The notes: generated from the sequence alone by a model not told the origin. A stretch of 64,000 nucleotides of DNA from Hoeflea sp. (GCA_020637795.1 JACKJT010000001.1:558001-622000), one strand, 5' to 3'. Shown: positions 6,807-15,889, numbered from the stretch's first letter. Program-made: numbers and translations.

Positions 6807-8311
6807 TCGGCAGCGTCCCCCATGCCCTGATGATTGAAGAGTGCGGCGAGCACCTGGGCCTCGCTGACCCGGTCCGGGTCGATCTCGTCGACAAGGCGAC
6901 CCCGATCAACCAGGAACACCCGCGTGGCCAGCCCCAGCACTTCCTCGATTTCGCTCGAGATGACGAGGATCGCCACGCCCTGGCCTGCAAGCCGTCCGAT
7001 CTCGCGATGGATTGTTTCGCGCGCGCCGACATCGACGCCGCGCGAAGGCTCGTCAAGGATGAGTACCCGTGGATCGCCCGCCAGCCATTTGCCGATCAGG
7101 ACTTTCTGCTGGTTGCCGCCGGAATAGTTCGACACGTCGCCATCGATGATGGCGGGCCGGACATCGAGCTGCTTGATCAGGCCGAGCGCCAGCGCCCGTT
7201 CGCGCGCCTTCGCCATCACGCCGCCCGAAGACAATGCGCGCAGGTGCGGCAGGGAGATGTTGGCCCTGACCGGCAAGGACATGACAAGCCCCTGCCCGCG
7301 CCGGTCTTCGGGAACCATGACGATCCCGGCCTCGGTCGCATCGGCGATGGAGCGCCGGGTCAGCACCCTGCCCGCGACTTCAACTGTGCCCGTCGAAGGA
7401 TCCGCGCCGATGATGGCGCGGGCGATCTCCGACCGCCCGGCGCCGACCAGGCCCGCCAGGCCGACGATCTCGCCGGCGCGGATCTCCAGCCGGTCGACCT
7501 GCGTGCCGTTGGGCGAGATGAGATCGCGCACGGAAAGTACCACCTCGCCATGGTCACGATTCTTTGGCGGGTAAAGCGTATCCATCTTCTCGCCACCCAG
7601 CATGGCGGAAACCAGCGTTTCCCTGGTCTCGCCCGCGGTGTCGCGGGTGTGAACCTTCTCGCCGTTGCGCAGAACCGTGATCCGGTCGGTCACCTCGAGG
7701 ATGTCGTTGAGAAAATGCGTGACATAGATCACCGAGCGGCCTTCATCGCGCAGGTTGCGCATGATGCGATGCAGCTGGTCGATTTCGGATTTCGACAGGG
7801 AGGCGGTCGGCTCGTCCATGACGATCACCCGGGACTGGCGCGCCAGAGCCCGCAGGATCTCGATCTTCTGTTGCTCGGCGATGGTCAGGCTGGATGTTCG
7901 GGCATTCGGATCAAGCCTTAGCCCGCTCTGTTGCATCAGCGTTTCGAGCCTGGCGGCCTCGGTGCCGCGCAGGATGCCGTTGAAGTTCTCCTCAAGCCCC
8001 AGGAACACGTTCTGGGCCACCGTGAGAGCGGGAACCAGCTGCAATTCCTGGTGCATGATCGCGACGCCGTTTGCCAGCGCCGCCGGCGTGTCCCAGCTGC
8101 TCTGCAACTGGCCGCTGACCGTGATCTTGCCGGATGTTGCCCGGTAGTAGCCGCCCAGAACCTTGCCCAGGGTCGACTTGCCGGCTCCGTTCTCACCGAT
8201 CAAGCCGTGGATCTCTCCGGGGCGGATATCGAGATCCACCCCGGAGAGCACTTCCACATCGCCAAAGCGGACGCCGATGCCCCGGACAGAAAGCAGCGCG
8301 TCGGTGCTCAT
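6803..8311 (-). CDS. ABC transporter ATP-binding protein, ribose type (RbsA-like)
   Basis: This is a 502-residue protein with two nucleotide-binding domains, the RbsA layout. The first has a complete Walker A, GENGAGKST, near residues 38-46 and Walker B VIVMDEPTASLS. The second has the degenerate P-loop GLAGLVGAGRSE that is normal for this family, the signature YSGGNQQKVLIGKWL and Walker B VLILDEPSRGVD. It powers the RbsC-like permease. It overlaps hyuB upstream and the permease downstream by ATGA junctions, so the operon is translationally coupled. Confidence 0.93.
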   Translation of the reverse strand: MSTDALLSVRGIGVRFGDVEVLSGVDLDIRPGEIHGLIGENGAGKSTLGKVLGGYYRATSGKITVSGQLQSSWDTPAALANGVAIMHQELQLVPALTVAQNVFLGLEENFNGILRGTEAARLETLMQQSGLRLDPNARTSSLTIAEQQKIEILRALARQSRVIVMDEPTASLSKSEIDQLHRIMRNLRDEGRSVIYVTHFLNDILEVTDRITVLRNGEKVHTRDTAGETRETLVSAMLGGEKMDTLYPPKNRDHGEVVLSVRDLISPNGTQVDRLEIRAGEIVGLAGLVGAGRSEIARAIIGADPSTGTVEVAGRVLTRRSIADATEAGIVMVPEDRRGQGLVMSLPVRANISLPHLRALSSGGVMAKARERALALGLIKQLDVRPAIIDGDVSNYSGGNQQKVLIGKWLAGDPRVLILDEPSRGVDVGARETIHREIGRLAGQGVAILVISSEIEEVLGLATRVFLVDRGRLVDEIDPDRVSEAQVLAALFNHQGMGDAAE

Positions 8312-10008
8312 CTTGCGACCGAGGCCGCCTGGTCAACGCTGCCGTCGTCCGCGATGGCGACGCCGTAGGCGCTCAGCGCTGCCTGGCGGCTGACCAGCCC
8401 GCGCGAGACGTCGCGCGCAACCTCAGCGAAGGAACGCTGCATCGGATCGCCATTGCCGCCGCCGCCGCCGGTCCTGGTCTCGACCACGGTGCCGGCCGGC
8501 AATTGCCGGGCCCGCATCTTGAGCGGATCCTCGACCTTGCCGTCGGGGAAGCTGAGCGTGACCTCGGGTCCCTTGCCCTCGCCGCCGCCGTTCAACCCCC
8601 AGGCCGGGGTTTTCGAGCGCTCGAACCAGATCGCGCCATAGCAATCCTCAAGCATCTTGTAGCGCCGCACCACGCCGCAGCCACCGCGATGCTTGCCCGG
8701 CCCGGCGCTGTCGGGCCGGATCGAGAATTCTTCCAGGCGCACCGGGAACTTGGTTTCCATCACCTCGGCCGGGATGTTGCGGAAGCCGCCATTGACCAGG
8801 TTGATCAGGGCGCTCTCGCCATCGCTGTCGGCACGTCCGCCCCAACCGCCGGCTGTCGGCTCGATGGAGATCCACTGTCCGCGCTTGGGGTCGACCGAGA
8901 AGAAGCCAACGACCATCGAGTCGCCATAGTGGGCGGCGGTCGAGCGTTCCGGCATTGCCTCCGACAGGCACGAGATGAACAGGTCGGCCAGAAGCCCCAG
9001 ACCGGTGAAATACCATTCGCAGGCCGCCGGTTCGCGGGCGTTGAACATGCACTCGTCAGGCAGGATGACCTTCATGGTCTCGAAGGAGCCACCGGTGATC
9101 GCGCGGTCGGGCGAGATCATGGTCTTGTAGGCCAGCCGCAGCAGCGATTCCGTCTGGCTCGCGCCGCAATTGACCGAACCCGCGACGGGGCCGGACGTGC
9201 CGGCCAGATCGACGATCAGTTCTTCGCCCTTGACCGTCAGCGTCAGCTTGACCTTGACCGGTTCGGTGCCGACACCGTCATTGTCGAGGAAGCCCTCGCG
9301 GCTCCAGGTGCCGTCCCTGATCGCGGCGATGGCCTCGCGGTCCATCTTGCGCGCCTGCTCGAAGATGTTCTGGCAGGCGGCGCGGTAGGTTTCGGCGCCG
9401 ATCTTGCCCAGAAGCTGGCCCAGCCGCCGCTCGCCGGTGCGGATCGCGGCGATCTGCGCGCCAAGGTCACCGATGGTAGCGCCTTCGAGCCGGGTGTTGA
9501 GCTTGAGATGGTCGTACCACTCGCGGATACGCTTGCCGCGCGAGACGATGCGGGTCGGTCCGAGGCGCAGGCCTTCCTGGTAGATGTTGGTGGAGGACAT
9601 GGTGCTGCCCGGATCCATCGCGCCGATGTCGTTCCAGTGGGCGCGGGCGGCGCCGAAGCCCACCAGTTCGCCCTTGTGGAAGATCGGACCGATGGCGGTG
9701 ACGTCATGCAGGTGAGTGCCCTGCATGTAGCTGTCATTCATGATGAAGATGTCGCCCTCGTGGATGTCATCGCCGTAGTAGTCCTTGACATGCCGGACGC
9801 AGACATCGATGGCGCCGATGAACAGCGGCACACCGGTGGACTGGCCGAGCATGTTGCCGTGCTCGTCCATCAGCGCCACGGCGCTGTCCTTGCCTTCGTA
9901 GATGATCGCCGAATGGGCGGAGCGCCAGAGCGAGGCATTCATGTCCTCGGCGCAGGAGATGACGAAGTTGCGTACCACTTCAGTGGTGATCGGATCTGCG
10001 ATGCTCAT
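8308..10008 (-). CDS. hyuB: Hydantoinase B/oxoprolinase subunit
   Basis: This is a 566-residue HyuB-family subunit. HyuA/HyuB pairs cleave hydantoins, N-methylhydantoin or 5-oxoproline with ATP hydrolysis, or act as acetone or acetophenone carboxylases in other branches. Typical stretches are VRNFVISCAEDMNASLWRS near the start, the middle DIFIMNDSYMQGTHLHDV with metal-facing Asp and His, and GPGKHRGGCGVVRRYK in the C-terminal part. It overlaps hyuA by four bases. There is no third small subunit as in acetone carboxylase, so a hydantoinase or oxoprolinase role is favoured. The substrate is not shown by the sequence. Confidence 0.9.
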   Translation of the reverse strand: MSIADPITTEVVRNFVISCAEDMNASLWRSAHSAIIYEGKDSAVALMDEHGNMLGQSTGVPLFIGAIDVCVRHVKDYYGDDIHEGDIFIMNDSYMQGTHLHDVTAIGPIFHKGELVGFGAARAHWNDIGAMDPGSTMSSTNIYQEGLRLGPTRIVSRGKRIREWYDHLKLNTRLEGATIGDLGAQIAAIRTGERRLGQLLGKIGAETYRAACQNIFEQARKMDREAIAAIRDGTWSREGFLDNDGVGTEPVKVKLTLTVKGEELIVDLAGTSGPVAGSVNCGASQTESLLRLAYKTMISPDRAITGGSFETMKVILPDECMFNAREPAACEWYFTGLGLLADLFISCLSEAMPERSTAAHYGDSMVVGFFSVDPKRGQWISIEPTAGGWGGRADSDGESALINLVNGGFRNIPAEVMETKFPVRLEEFSIRPDSAGPGKHRGGCGVVRRYKMLEDCYGAIWFERSKTPAWGLNGGGEGKGPEVTLSFPDGKVEDPLKMRARQLPAGTVVETRTGGGGGNGDPMQRSFAEVARDVSRGLVSRQAALSAYGVAIADDGSVDQAASVAR

Positions 10009-12032
10009 GCCGCATCCTCCCTGCTCAGGCTCATGTGGCCGCCTTCGATCAAGCGCGCCGTCCAGCCGGGCGGCAGCAGCGTGGTCGAGGTGACCTCCTC
10101 GATGATGGCGGGGCCGCGCACGCTGTCGCCCTCGCCGATGCTGTTGCGGTCGATGATCGAGGTGGTGCGGGGGTGTCCCGCGAACCAGACCTCACGTTCA
10201 CGTGCCGGACGCGGCGTCTCGCGTTCGGGCGCGGCGTTTTCGGGGCGTTCGAGACGTCCCAGCGCCGCCAGGCGAATATTGGCCATCTCGACGCGGTTTT
10301 CCGGGCTGTTGTGACCGTATTGCCGCTCATATGCGGCGTCGAAATCGGCGCGGATCCTGTCCATGTCGATCGGGCCAGCCGCCAGCGGAATGGTCAGCAC
10401 ATATTCCTGGCCGTAATAGCGGAAGTCGATGGCCCGCTCGAAGGACACGCGGTCGCCGGTGATCCCCTCATCGGAGAGGAAGGCGCGACCCTTTACCTCG
10501 AGCCCTTCGAAGGCGGTTTCGATCGTGGAGGCCTCGATCATGTCCCAGAAGCTGTACAGCGTCTCCTTGAAGTCGTGCCGCACGTCGGTCTGCAGCATTC
10601 CCCAGGCGGAAAATGCGCCGGGATGCACCGGGATGATGACTTCCGAGATCTCCAGTTCCTCGGCCAAAGCCGCAGCCTGTGCGGGACCGGCGCCGCCGAA
10701 GGCCACCAGCGAAAACTCGCGCGGATCGATGCCGCGCTGGATCGTGATGGTGCGGATGGCGTCTGCCATCTTGGCGTTGACGATGTCGATGACGCCCTGG
10801 GCCATCTCCTCCGCATTCATGCCGAAATCGGCGCCAAGTGCGGCAAGCGCGGACGCCGCGCCATCGCGGTCGAGTTTCATCTCGCCGCCCGAGAAATTGG
10901 CACCGTCGAGCCGGCCGAGAACGAGGTTGGCGTCGGATACGACCGGCTCGGTACCGCCAAGCCCGTAGCAGACCGGCCCGGGTTTCGAACCAGCCGATTG
11001 CGGACCGACGCGCAGCGCACCGGCCTCTTTCCAGGCGATCGAGCCGCCGCCGGCGCCGATGACATGGATGTCGACAACCGACATCTGGATTGGCAGACCT
11101 TCGAGCATCGCCTCGTTGGAGGTGGACGGCAGTCCGTCGATCACCAGCGAGGCATCGAACGATGTACCGCCCATGTCGACGCAGATCAGGTTGCCGCGTC
11201 CGGTGGCGGCCGACAGCGCCTTGCCGCCGATGGCGCCGCCAACAGGTCCGGAAAGAAGGGTCTGCAAAGGCGTTTCGGATGCGGCCGCAGCAGTCATGAC
11301 GCCGCCGTTCGATTCCATCACATGCAGCGCGCCGCCTTCGGGCAGCCGGTCGCCCATTTCCGACTGCAGGGTCGAGATGTAGCGGCGGACGACAGGCGCG
11401 AGATAGGCGTCGGTCACCGTCGTCGAGGTGCGCTCGAACTCGCGCCATTCCGGCGAGACCTTGTGCGACATGACGATCTGCAGATCCGGCAAGCGTGCGG
11501 CGAGATAGTCGCGCACTGCCAGTTCATGCGCCGGGTTGGTGAAGGAAAAGAGCAGCGAAATGGCTATCGCCTCGTAGGCTTCGGTCGCGCAGGCGGCGAC
11601 CAGCCTATCGAGATCCGAAAGTCGCAAGGGCTCGAGTTCGCCCCCGTCCGCGGCGATCCGCCCACCTACGGTGTAGGTATGTTCGAGCGGGACCAGCGGC
11701 TCGGGCTTGTTCCAGCGGATCGAGAAGATCTCGCCGCGGTCATTGCCCTGAATGGTGTAGATATCGCGAAAATTTTCGTTGGTGACCAGCGCCACCTTCG
11801 ATCCTTTGCGGGTGAGCAAGGCGTTGAGGCCAACGGTCGTGCCATGCACGAAGAATGCAAGTTCCCCGTTGTCGCTCAAGACCTGATCGATACCCTTGAG
11901 CACTGCAAGCGCCGGGTTGTCCGGCGTGGACAGAACCTTGGTGGCGCCACAGCGCCCGGTGGCCACGTCCTGATAGACGATGTCTGTGAAGGTGCCGCCA
12001 ATATCGGCCGACACACGATAGCTGGTTTTCAC
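10005..12032 (-). CDS. hyuA: Hydantoinase A/oxoprolinase subunit
   Basis: This is a HyuA subunit of about 675 residues. The N-terminal actin-like ATPase fold starts with VSADIGGTFTDIV and has FVHGTTVGLNALL as a second phosphate loop. The central ICVDMGGTSFDASLV is the family's third signature. A GTG start at 12032 is preferred: AGGATCAGGA precedes it and a stem-loop (12058-12082) fills the space behind it. An upstream ATG at 12119 would overlap the substrate-binding gene and add a non-conserved leader. It sits between the binding protein and hyuB in one operon with a ribose-type importer. Confidence 0.9.
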   Translation of the reverse strand: MKTSYRVSADIGGTFTDIVYQDVATGRCGATKVLSTPDNPALAVLKGIDQVLSDNGELAFFVHGTTVGLNALLTRKGSKVALVTNENFRDIYTIQGNDRGEIFSIRWNKPEPLVPLEHTYTVGGRIAADGGELEPLRLSDLDRLVAACATEAYEAIAISLLFSFTNPAHELAVRDYLAARLPDLQIVMSHKVSPEWREFERTSTTVTDAYLAPVVRRYISTLQSEMGDRLPEGGALHVMESNGGVMTAAAASETPLQTLLSGPVGGAIGGKALSAATGRGNLICVDMGGTSFDASLVIDGLPSTSNEAMLEGLPIQMSVVDIHVIGAGGGSIAWKEAGALRVGPQSAGSKPGPVCYGLGGTEPVVSDANLVLGRLDGANFSGGEMKLDRDGAASALAALGADFGMNAEEMAQGVIDIVNAKMADAIRTITIQRGIDPREFSLVAFGGAGPAQAAALAEELEISEVIIPVHPGAFSAWGMLQTDVRHDFKETLYSFWDMIEASTIETAFEGLEVKGRAFLSDEGITGDRVSFERAIDFRYYGQEYVLTIPLAAGPIDMDRIRADFDAAYERQYGHNSPENRVEMANIRLAALGRLERPENAAPERETPRPAREREVWFAGHPRTTSIIDRNSIGEGDSVRGPAIIEEVTSTTLLPPGWTARLIEGGHMSLSREDAA

Positions 12033-12057
12033 TGTTCCTGATCCTTTGGCTGGGGGG

Positions 12058-12082
12058 GTGGCGCGCACCAAATGCGCGCCAC
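12058..12082 (-). repeat. Intra-operon stem-loop after the binding-protein gene
   Basis: The arms GTGGCGCGCA and TGCGCGCCAC are ten-base perfect complements around a five-base loop. The hairpin lies between the stop of the substrate-binding gene and the start of hyuA. It has no following U-run, so it is not a standard terminator. Hairpins in this position commonly protect the binding-protein message from 3' decay, letting it be made in excess over the transporter. Its location also supports the shorter hyuA start. Confidence 0.6.
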
Positions 12083-12106
12083 TGGCCTTGTTCGGCTCTT
12101 GCTTGA

Positions 12107-13093
12107 CTACTGTTCCCACTCGCCGACGAAGTCGGGATTGGCCTCCAGGACCGCGGCATCGATCATCGCCTCGATCGGCCCGGCCTCATCCATGTTGATG
12201 GCCTGGGTCACCGGCTTGCCCTCGATCGCATTGGCGATCTGCTCCATGGCCAGCGCACCCATGGTCTTGGGGAAATAGGCCAACGTCGAATCCCAGCGCC
12301 CTTCGCGGATCGCGGAGATTGCGATTGCCGCCGCGCCGCCGCCCGACAGATACAGGTCGGCCGGGTTCATGCCTGCAGCTTCAAGTGCGATCTCCACGCC
12401 CACCAGATGCTGGTCGGCATTGGAAAGAACCGCGTCCACGTCCGGATTGGCCTGCAGGATGTCGGTCATCGCCTTCAGGCTCGGATCGGGCGAGTAGTAA
12501 CCCTCGCCGACGGCGACGACCTTGATGTTTTCGTGTTTTGCCAGAACCGACTGGAAGGTCTCGAGGCGCAGATTGTCGAAGGGAAAGATCTTGGCGCCGA
12601 TGATGATGACCACGTTGCAAGGGTCCTTGTCGGCACAGTACTTGGCGACGGCCTCGGCCTGCACGGTCGCGCCGGGAACCGGCGGCGAGGCTGCGGTCAC
12701 GGTGATGCCCTCGACCTGCGGCTCAAGCGTGTTCAGATCCGGCCCGACCGGAAACAGCACCGTGCCGATCGGCGTGCCTTCGGCAATGACCTGCTCGAAA
12801 GCGCCTGCGATACCGACGGAATCGTTTGGCGCCACGATCATGCCGACATACTTGCCGGACGCGAGGGCATCCTCGATCTGGCTGTACTGAAGGGCGGCGT
12901 CGAACTGCCCGTCAAGGATCTCGGTGGTGTAGCCACGCTTGGCGGCGACTTCCTGAACACCCTCATAGGTGGCCTGATTGAAGCCGTTCTGCGATGTCGC
13001 GGCAAAATAGGCGACCGTCCCCTCGGCCGAGGCCATCCCGGTCATCCCGGCCAGCGCCACACATGTCAGCAGAGTCTTTTTGAATGTTCCCAT
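12107..13093 (-). CDS. Sugar-type ABC transporter substrate-binding protein
   Basis: This is a 328-residue periplasmic binding protein of the ribose/galactose class (Peripla_BP_4). It has a signal peptide of about 23 residues ending in GMASAE. The mature part opens with the usual VAYFAATSQNGFNQA strand-helix motif. GGAGA precedes the ATG at 13093. It is the first gene of the operon that continues with HyuA, HyuB, the ATPase and the permease, which suggests it binds a hydantoin-like or oxoproline-like compound. The upstream gap to the divergent GntR gene holds the 24-base direct repeat. Confidence 0.9.
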   Translation of the reverse strand: MGTFKKTLLTCVALAGMTGMASAEGTVAYFAATSQNGFNQATYEGVQEVAAKRGYTTEILDGQFDAALQYSQIEDALASGKYVGMIVAPNDSVGIAGAFEQVIAEGTPIGTVLFPVGPDLNTLEPQVEGITVTAASPPVPGATVQAEAVAKYCADKDPCNVVIIIGAKIFPFDNLRLETFQSVLAKHENIKVVAVGEGYYSPDPSLKAMTDILQANPDVDAVLSNADQHLVGVEIALEAAGMNPADLYLSGGGAAAIAISAIREGRWDSTLAYFPKTMGALAMEQIANAIEGKPVTQAINMDEAGPIEAMIDAAVLEANPDFVGEWEQ

Positions 13094-13145
13094 CACTTGT
13101 TCTCCGTCAAAAAAGTTTGCGTCCTCGATCCTTTGAGCTTGCACA

Positions 13146-13196
13146 TTATGCAAACTTAATGCAAGAAGATTTTTATGCAAACTTAATGCAAGAAGA
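13146..13196. promoter_or_regulatory. 24-bp direct repeat, probable GntR operator
   Basis: The same 24 bases (beginning TTATGCAAACTTAATGCA) occur at 13146-13169 and 13173-13196, a spacing of 27 bases between starts. The repeat abuts the ATG of the GntR gene and lies in the divergent gap before the hydantoinase/transport operon. Each unit holds two TGCA cores eleven bases apart. It is best read as a tandem operator for the adjacent GntR protein. Confidence 0.5.
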
Positions 13197-13198
13197 AA

Positions 13199-13933
13199 AT
13201 GATGATGAAAAAAGCCGATCGAAAACCCAAGGACGACACACCGATGCGCAAGAAGCGCGGCGCGCTGCTGGTCTATGAGAAGCTTCGCGAGGACATTCAG
13301 TGGTTGCGCCTCGACCCTGGCTCGGCGCTCGACGAAGTTGCACTGTCCAAGACATATGACGTCTCGCGGACGCCGATCCGCGAAGCGCTGCTGTTGCTCG
13401 AAAACGAGGGCTTCGTGCAGTTTCTGCAAAACCGGACCTCGATCGTGGCGCCACTGTCGCTGCACAATCAGGCGGCTTTCCTGGACACCTTCATCCTTTT
13501 GTCCCGCGGGCTGATCCGCGCGGCCGCCATGCACGGCACCACGCAAAGGGACCGGCTGGAAGGTCTCGTCAGGGACTACGCCAGCCGGCTTGAGGCAGAC
13601 GACGTGGAGGGCGCGTTCCGCGCGCAGCTCGACCTGAACCGCTGCATCGCCAAGGAGGCGCGAAACAGGTTCCTGGAGAAATATTTCCTCGAGGCGCAGG
13701 ACGCCTCGGTTCGCATGAAGCTGCTTTACTTCTTTCCGCACCTGGGCCGGGAACAGAGGAAAGAGGCCGTAGCCCGGCTGCAGGCGATTGTCGATGCAAT
13801 GGTAGCAGGCGATCCCGACGCCGGCGATGCTGCCGTGCGCGATGCGATCCTGTTCGAGGCGAAGGTCATTCAGGGCGGCCTGGCGCCGCGCTACGGACAT
13901 GAGATGTCGATCGATCAGGGGGGGGCGAAATGA
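13199..13933 (+). CDS. GntR-family (FCD) transcriptional regulator
   Basis: This is a 244-residue regulator. A short lysine-rich leader precedes the GntR winged helix at about residues 22-85, with recognition residues in YDVSRTPIREALLLLENEGF. The FCD all-helical effector domain follows. It is divergent from the hydantoinase/ABC importer operon and overlaps the next gene, an M24 peptidase, by four bases. It therefore probably senses the imported compound and controls both directions. The direct repeat immediately upstream is the likely target. Confidence 0.88.
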   Translation: MMMKKADRKPKDDTPMRKKRGALLVYEKLREDIQWLRLDPGSALDEVALSKTYDVSRTPIREALLLLENEGFVQFLQNRTSIVAPLSLHNQAAFLDTFILLSRGLIRAAAMHGTTQRDRLEGLVRDYASRLEADDVEGAFRAQLDLNRCIAKEARNRFLEKYFLEAQDASVRMKLLYFFPHLGREQRKEAVARLQAIVDAMVAGDPDAGDAAVRDAILFEAKVIQGGLAPRYGHEMSIDQGGAK

Positions 13934-15033
13934 GCGGTTTTTCGACCCGTCGCGCCCGGGCCGCGGAGCTGATGCGGCGGGCCGGTCTGGGCGCCGCAGC
14001 TTTCGTGCCCGGGCCAAACCTTGCCTATCTCACCGGCGTACATCTGCACCTGATGGAGCGCCCGACGCTCTATGTTCTGTGCGTCGATGGCAGCGCGCAT
14101 GCCCTCATGCCGGCGCTGGAACGACAGAAATGGCAATCCGCGGTGCCCGACGCCAAAACTCTCTATTGGGACGATGCCGACGGCCCGGAGGCCGGCTTTG
14201 CAGCGCTGGCTGACCGGCTGGGCACGGCCATATCCCTGGGAGTCGAGGGGCTGCGCATGCGCGCCGCCGAATACCGGGCGCTCGCCCGCCACTTCGGCCC
14301 CGATAGGCTGGTCGACGCCGACAGCGCGCTAGCGGAGTTGCGGCTCTTGAAGGACCTACAAGAAATCGAAGACCTGCGCCGGGCCATCGCGATCAGCGAA
14401 GCCGCCCTGGGCGAGGTCTATGATGCCGGGATCGGCGGGCAAAGCGAGCAGCAGATCTCGGCCCGCCTGAAGGCTGCGATGCTGTCGCATGGCGCCACCG
14501 GCTTCGCCTTCGAACCCATTGTGCTCTGCGGGGGAGCGGCGGCCGACCCGCATGGCGACACCTCCGGGCGGATCGTTGCACCGGGAGACGCGTTGCTGAT
14601 CGATTTCGGCGCCAGTTACGGCGACATGCATGCCGACATCACCCGGACCGTGTTCTGCGGCCATGCAACCGACACCCATGCGGCGATCTACGACACGGTG
14701 CTTGCCGCCAACCAGGCCGGGCGGGAAGCGGTGCGCGCGGGCCGGGCCGTGGGCGACGTCGACGCCGCGGCGACCGACAGGCTGCAGACGTCGCCGTTTG
14801 TGGACCTGATCCTGCACAAGACCGGCCACGGGCTTGGACGCGAGGTGCACGAGGCCCCCGCGGTCATGCGTTCGAACCGTGAGCCGCAACGCGCCGGCAT
14901 GGTGTTCACCATCGAACCCGGCCTGTACCGGCCGAACGATATCGGTGTGCGCATCGAGGACAACGTGGTCGTGACCGAGACCGGCCACGACTGCCTTACC
15001 CAATTCAACAGGGAGATCATGACCCTTGCTTGA
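13930..15033 (+). CDS. M24-family metallopeptidase (Xaa-Pro dipeptidase-like)
   Basis: This is a 367-residue cytoplasmic protein with a creatinase-type N-terminal domain and a pita-bread C-terminal domain. All five metal ligands of M24 peptidases can be read: Asp225, Asp236, His300, Glu329 and Glu343. The intact set argues for a metallopeptidase rather than for metal-free creatinase. It overlaps the GntR regulator (ATGA) and the next gene (8 bases), forming an operon opposite the hydantoinase/ABC genes. It may cleave a peptide or imide-derived product of that pathway, which is inference from position. Confidence 0.88.
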   Translation: MSGFSTRRARAAELMRRAGLGAAAFVPGPNLAYLTGVHLHLMERPTLYVLCVDGSAHALMPALERQKWQSAVPDAKTLYWDDADGPEAGFAALADRLGTAISLGVEGLRMRAAEYRALARHFGPDRLVDADSALAELRLLKDLQEIEDLRRAIAISEAALGEVYDAGIGGQSEQQISARLKAAMLSHGATGFAFEPIVLCGGAAADPHGDTSGRIVAPGDALLIDFGASYGDMHADITRTVFCGHATDTHAAIYDTVLAANQAGREAVRAGRAVGDVDAAATDRLQTSPFVDLILHKTGHGLGREVHEAPAVMRSNREPQRAGMVFTIEPGLYRPNDIGVRIEDNVVVTETGHDCLTQFNREIMTLA

Positions 15034-15529
15034 CCAAATCGCCCCCCTGCAGCGCTTCGAGGCCAAAGTCCGCACCAACAACTGGACGAGCCTCTTCCCC
15101 GCCCTTGACGAGATGTGCCAGGCGTTGATCGGCCACAGGTTATTCTCGTGCTCGGTGTTCAGGATGAGCGGACCCGAAAGCGGCTCGGCGTCGCGGGTCT
15201 ATACCAGCGATCCGGAGAGCTATCCGCTCTCAAGCCTGAAGAAAATCGTGCCGAACCGCTGGACAGAGCAGGTTATTGTCCGCCGCGAGACCTTTGTCGC
15301 GAATTCGGTCGAGGGCTTTGCCGACGTGTTTCCTGACCACGCCTTCATTGCGTCGCTGGGTCTCGGATCGGTTATCAATCTGCCGGTGGTCTTCCGGGGC
15401 AACTTCATCGGGACCGTGAACATGCTGCACGAGGCCGGCTATTACACCGAGGCCCGCGTCGAGCAGGCCAAACTGCTGGCGGTGCCGTCGCTTCTGGCGT
15501 TCGAGGTCTCGCCGGAGGTCTCGGAGTAG
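15026..15529 (+). CDS. GAF domain protein
   Basis: This is a 167-residue protein that is essentially one GAF domain. The pattern includes DEMCQALIGHRLFSCSVF, the middle WTEQVIVRRETFVANS and the closing GSVINLPVVFRGNFIGTVN typical of the fold. It starts with TTG at 15026, eight bases inside the M24 gene, with GGGAG about ten bases upstream. It has no output domain, so it probably binds a small ligand or signals through a partner. It is the last gene of the GntR-M24-GAF operon. Confidence 0.75.
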   Translation: MLDQIAPLQRFEAKVRTNNWTSLFPALDEMCQALIGHRLFSCSVFRMSGPESGSASRVYTSDPESYPLSSLKKIVPNRWTEQVIVRRETFVANSVEGFADVFPDHAFIASLGLGSVINLPVVFRGNFIGTVNMLHEAGYYTEARVEQAKLLAVPSLLAFEVSPEVSE

Positions 15530-15812
15530 ACATTGACAGGCCGCTTCCGCCGACGACGCCTGGCGGGTTCCGAGCCTTGACGGACTACCTCATGCACGTC
15601 ACTCCCACGAGGGAAGCCGAAAAATCCGGGAGATTGGCCGGGATTGGAGTGTCGAGGCGACCAGCTTCGGACTCCTGAGCCGCTGAACCCTGTCCAGGCG
15701 GTCGCCGTTACTTCTCCGGTTCGCGCTCCCGTCGAGCGCAGGTAGCGCGCTCGGCTGCCCTCCATCCGCTGTCGGATGAAAGGATACGAATCAACGGTAT
15801 CAGGGGAAAATC

Positions 15813-15889
15813 TGGTCGGAGTGAGAGGATTCGAACCTCCGACCCCGTCGTCCCGAACGACGTGCGCTACCAGGCTGCGCTACACTCCG
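15813..15889 (-). tRNA. tRNA-Pro (anticodon CGG)
   Basis: A 77-base cloverleaf reads on the minus strand with acceptor arm CGGAGTG/CACTCCG, a TTCGAAT T-loop and an anticodon loop TTCGGGA, so the anticodon is CGG (Pro). The discriminator A and an encoded CCA end are present at 15813-15816. About 280 bases to its left show nothing recognised. Confidence 0.95.

Noticed and set aside
8134..10314. 726-residue open frame on the plus strand
   Set aside because: It runs antisense to hyuB and the end of hyuA, with no ribosome site or family likeness. It is an effect of high GC in the real genes' opposite strand.
10035..12041. 668-residue open frame on the plus strand
   Set aside because: It is antisense to hyuA and its translation is rich in Arg, Gly and Asp without domains. 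It is a shadow of hyuA.
12107..14017. Extension of the binding-protein frame into the GntR gene
   Set aside because: The signal peptide and ribosome site mark the start at 13093. The upstream 300 codons are antisense to the GntR regulator.
13930..15033. M24 gene as creatinase of a creatinine-hydantoin pathway
   Set aside because: All five metal ligands are intact, which is a peptidase feature. Creatinase does not need metal and lacks this set, so the creatinine link was not claimed.
15442..15765. 107-residue minus-strand frame between the GAF gene and tRNA-Pro
   Set aside because: It is low-complexity Arg/Gly/Ser-rich, overlaps the GAF gene and has no ribosome site. Nothing in the 280-base gap is supported.
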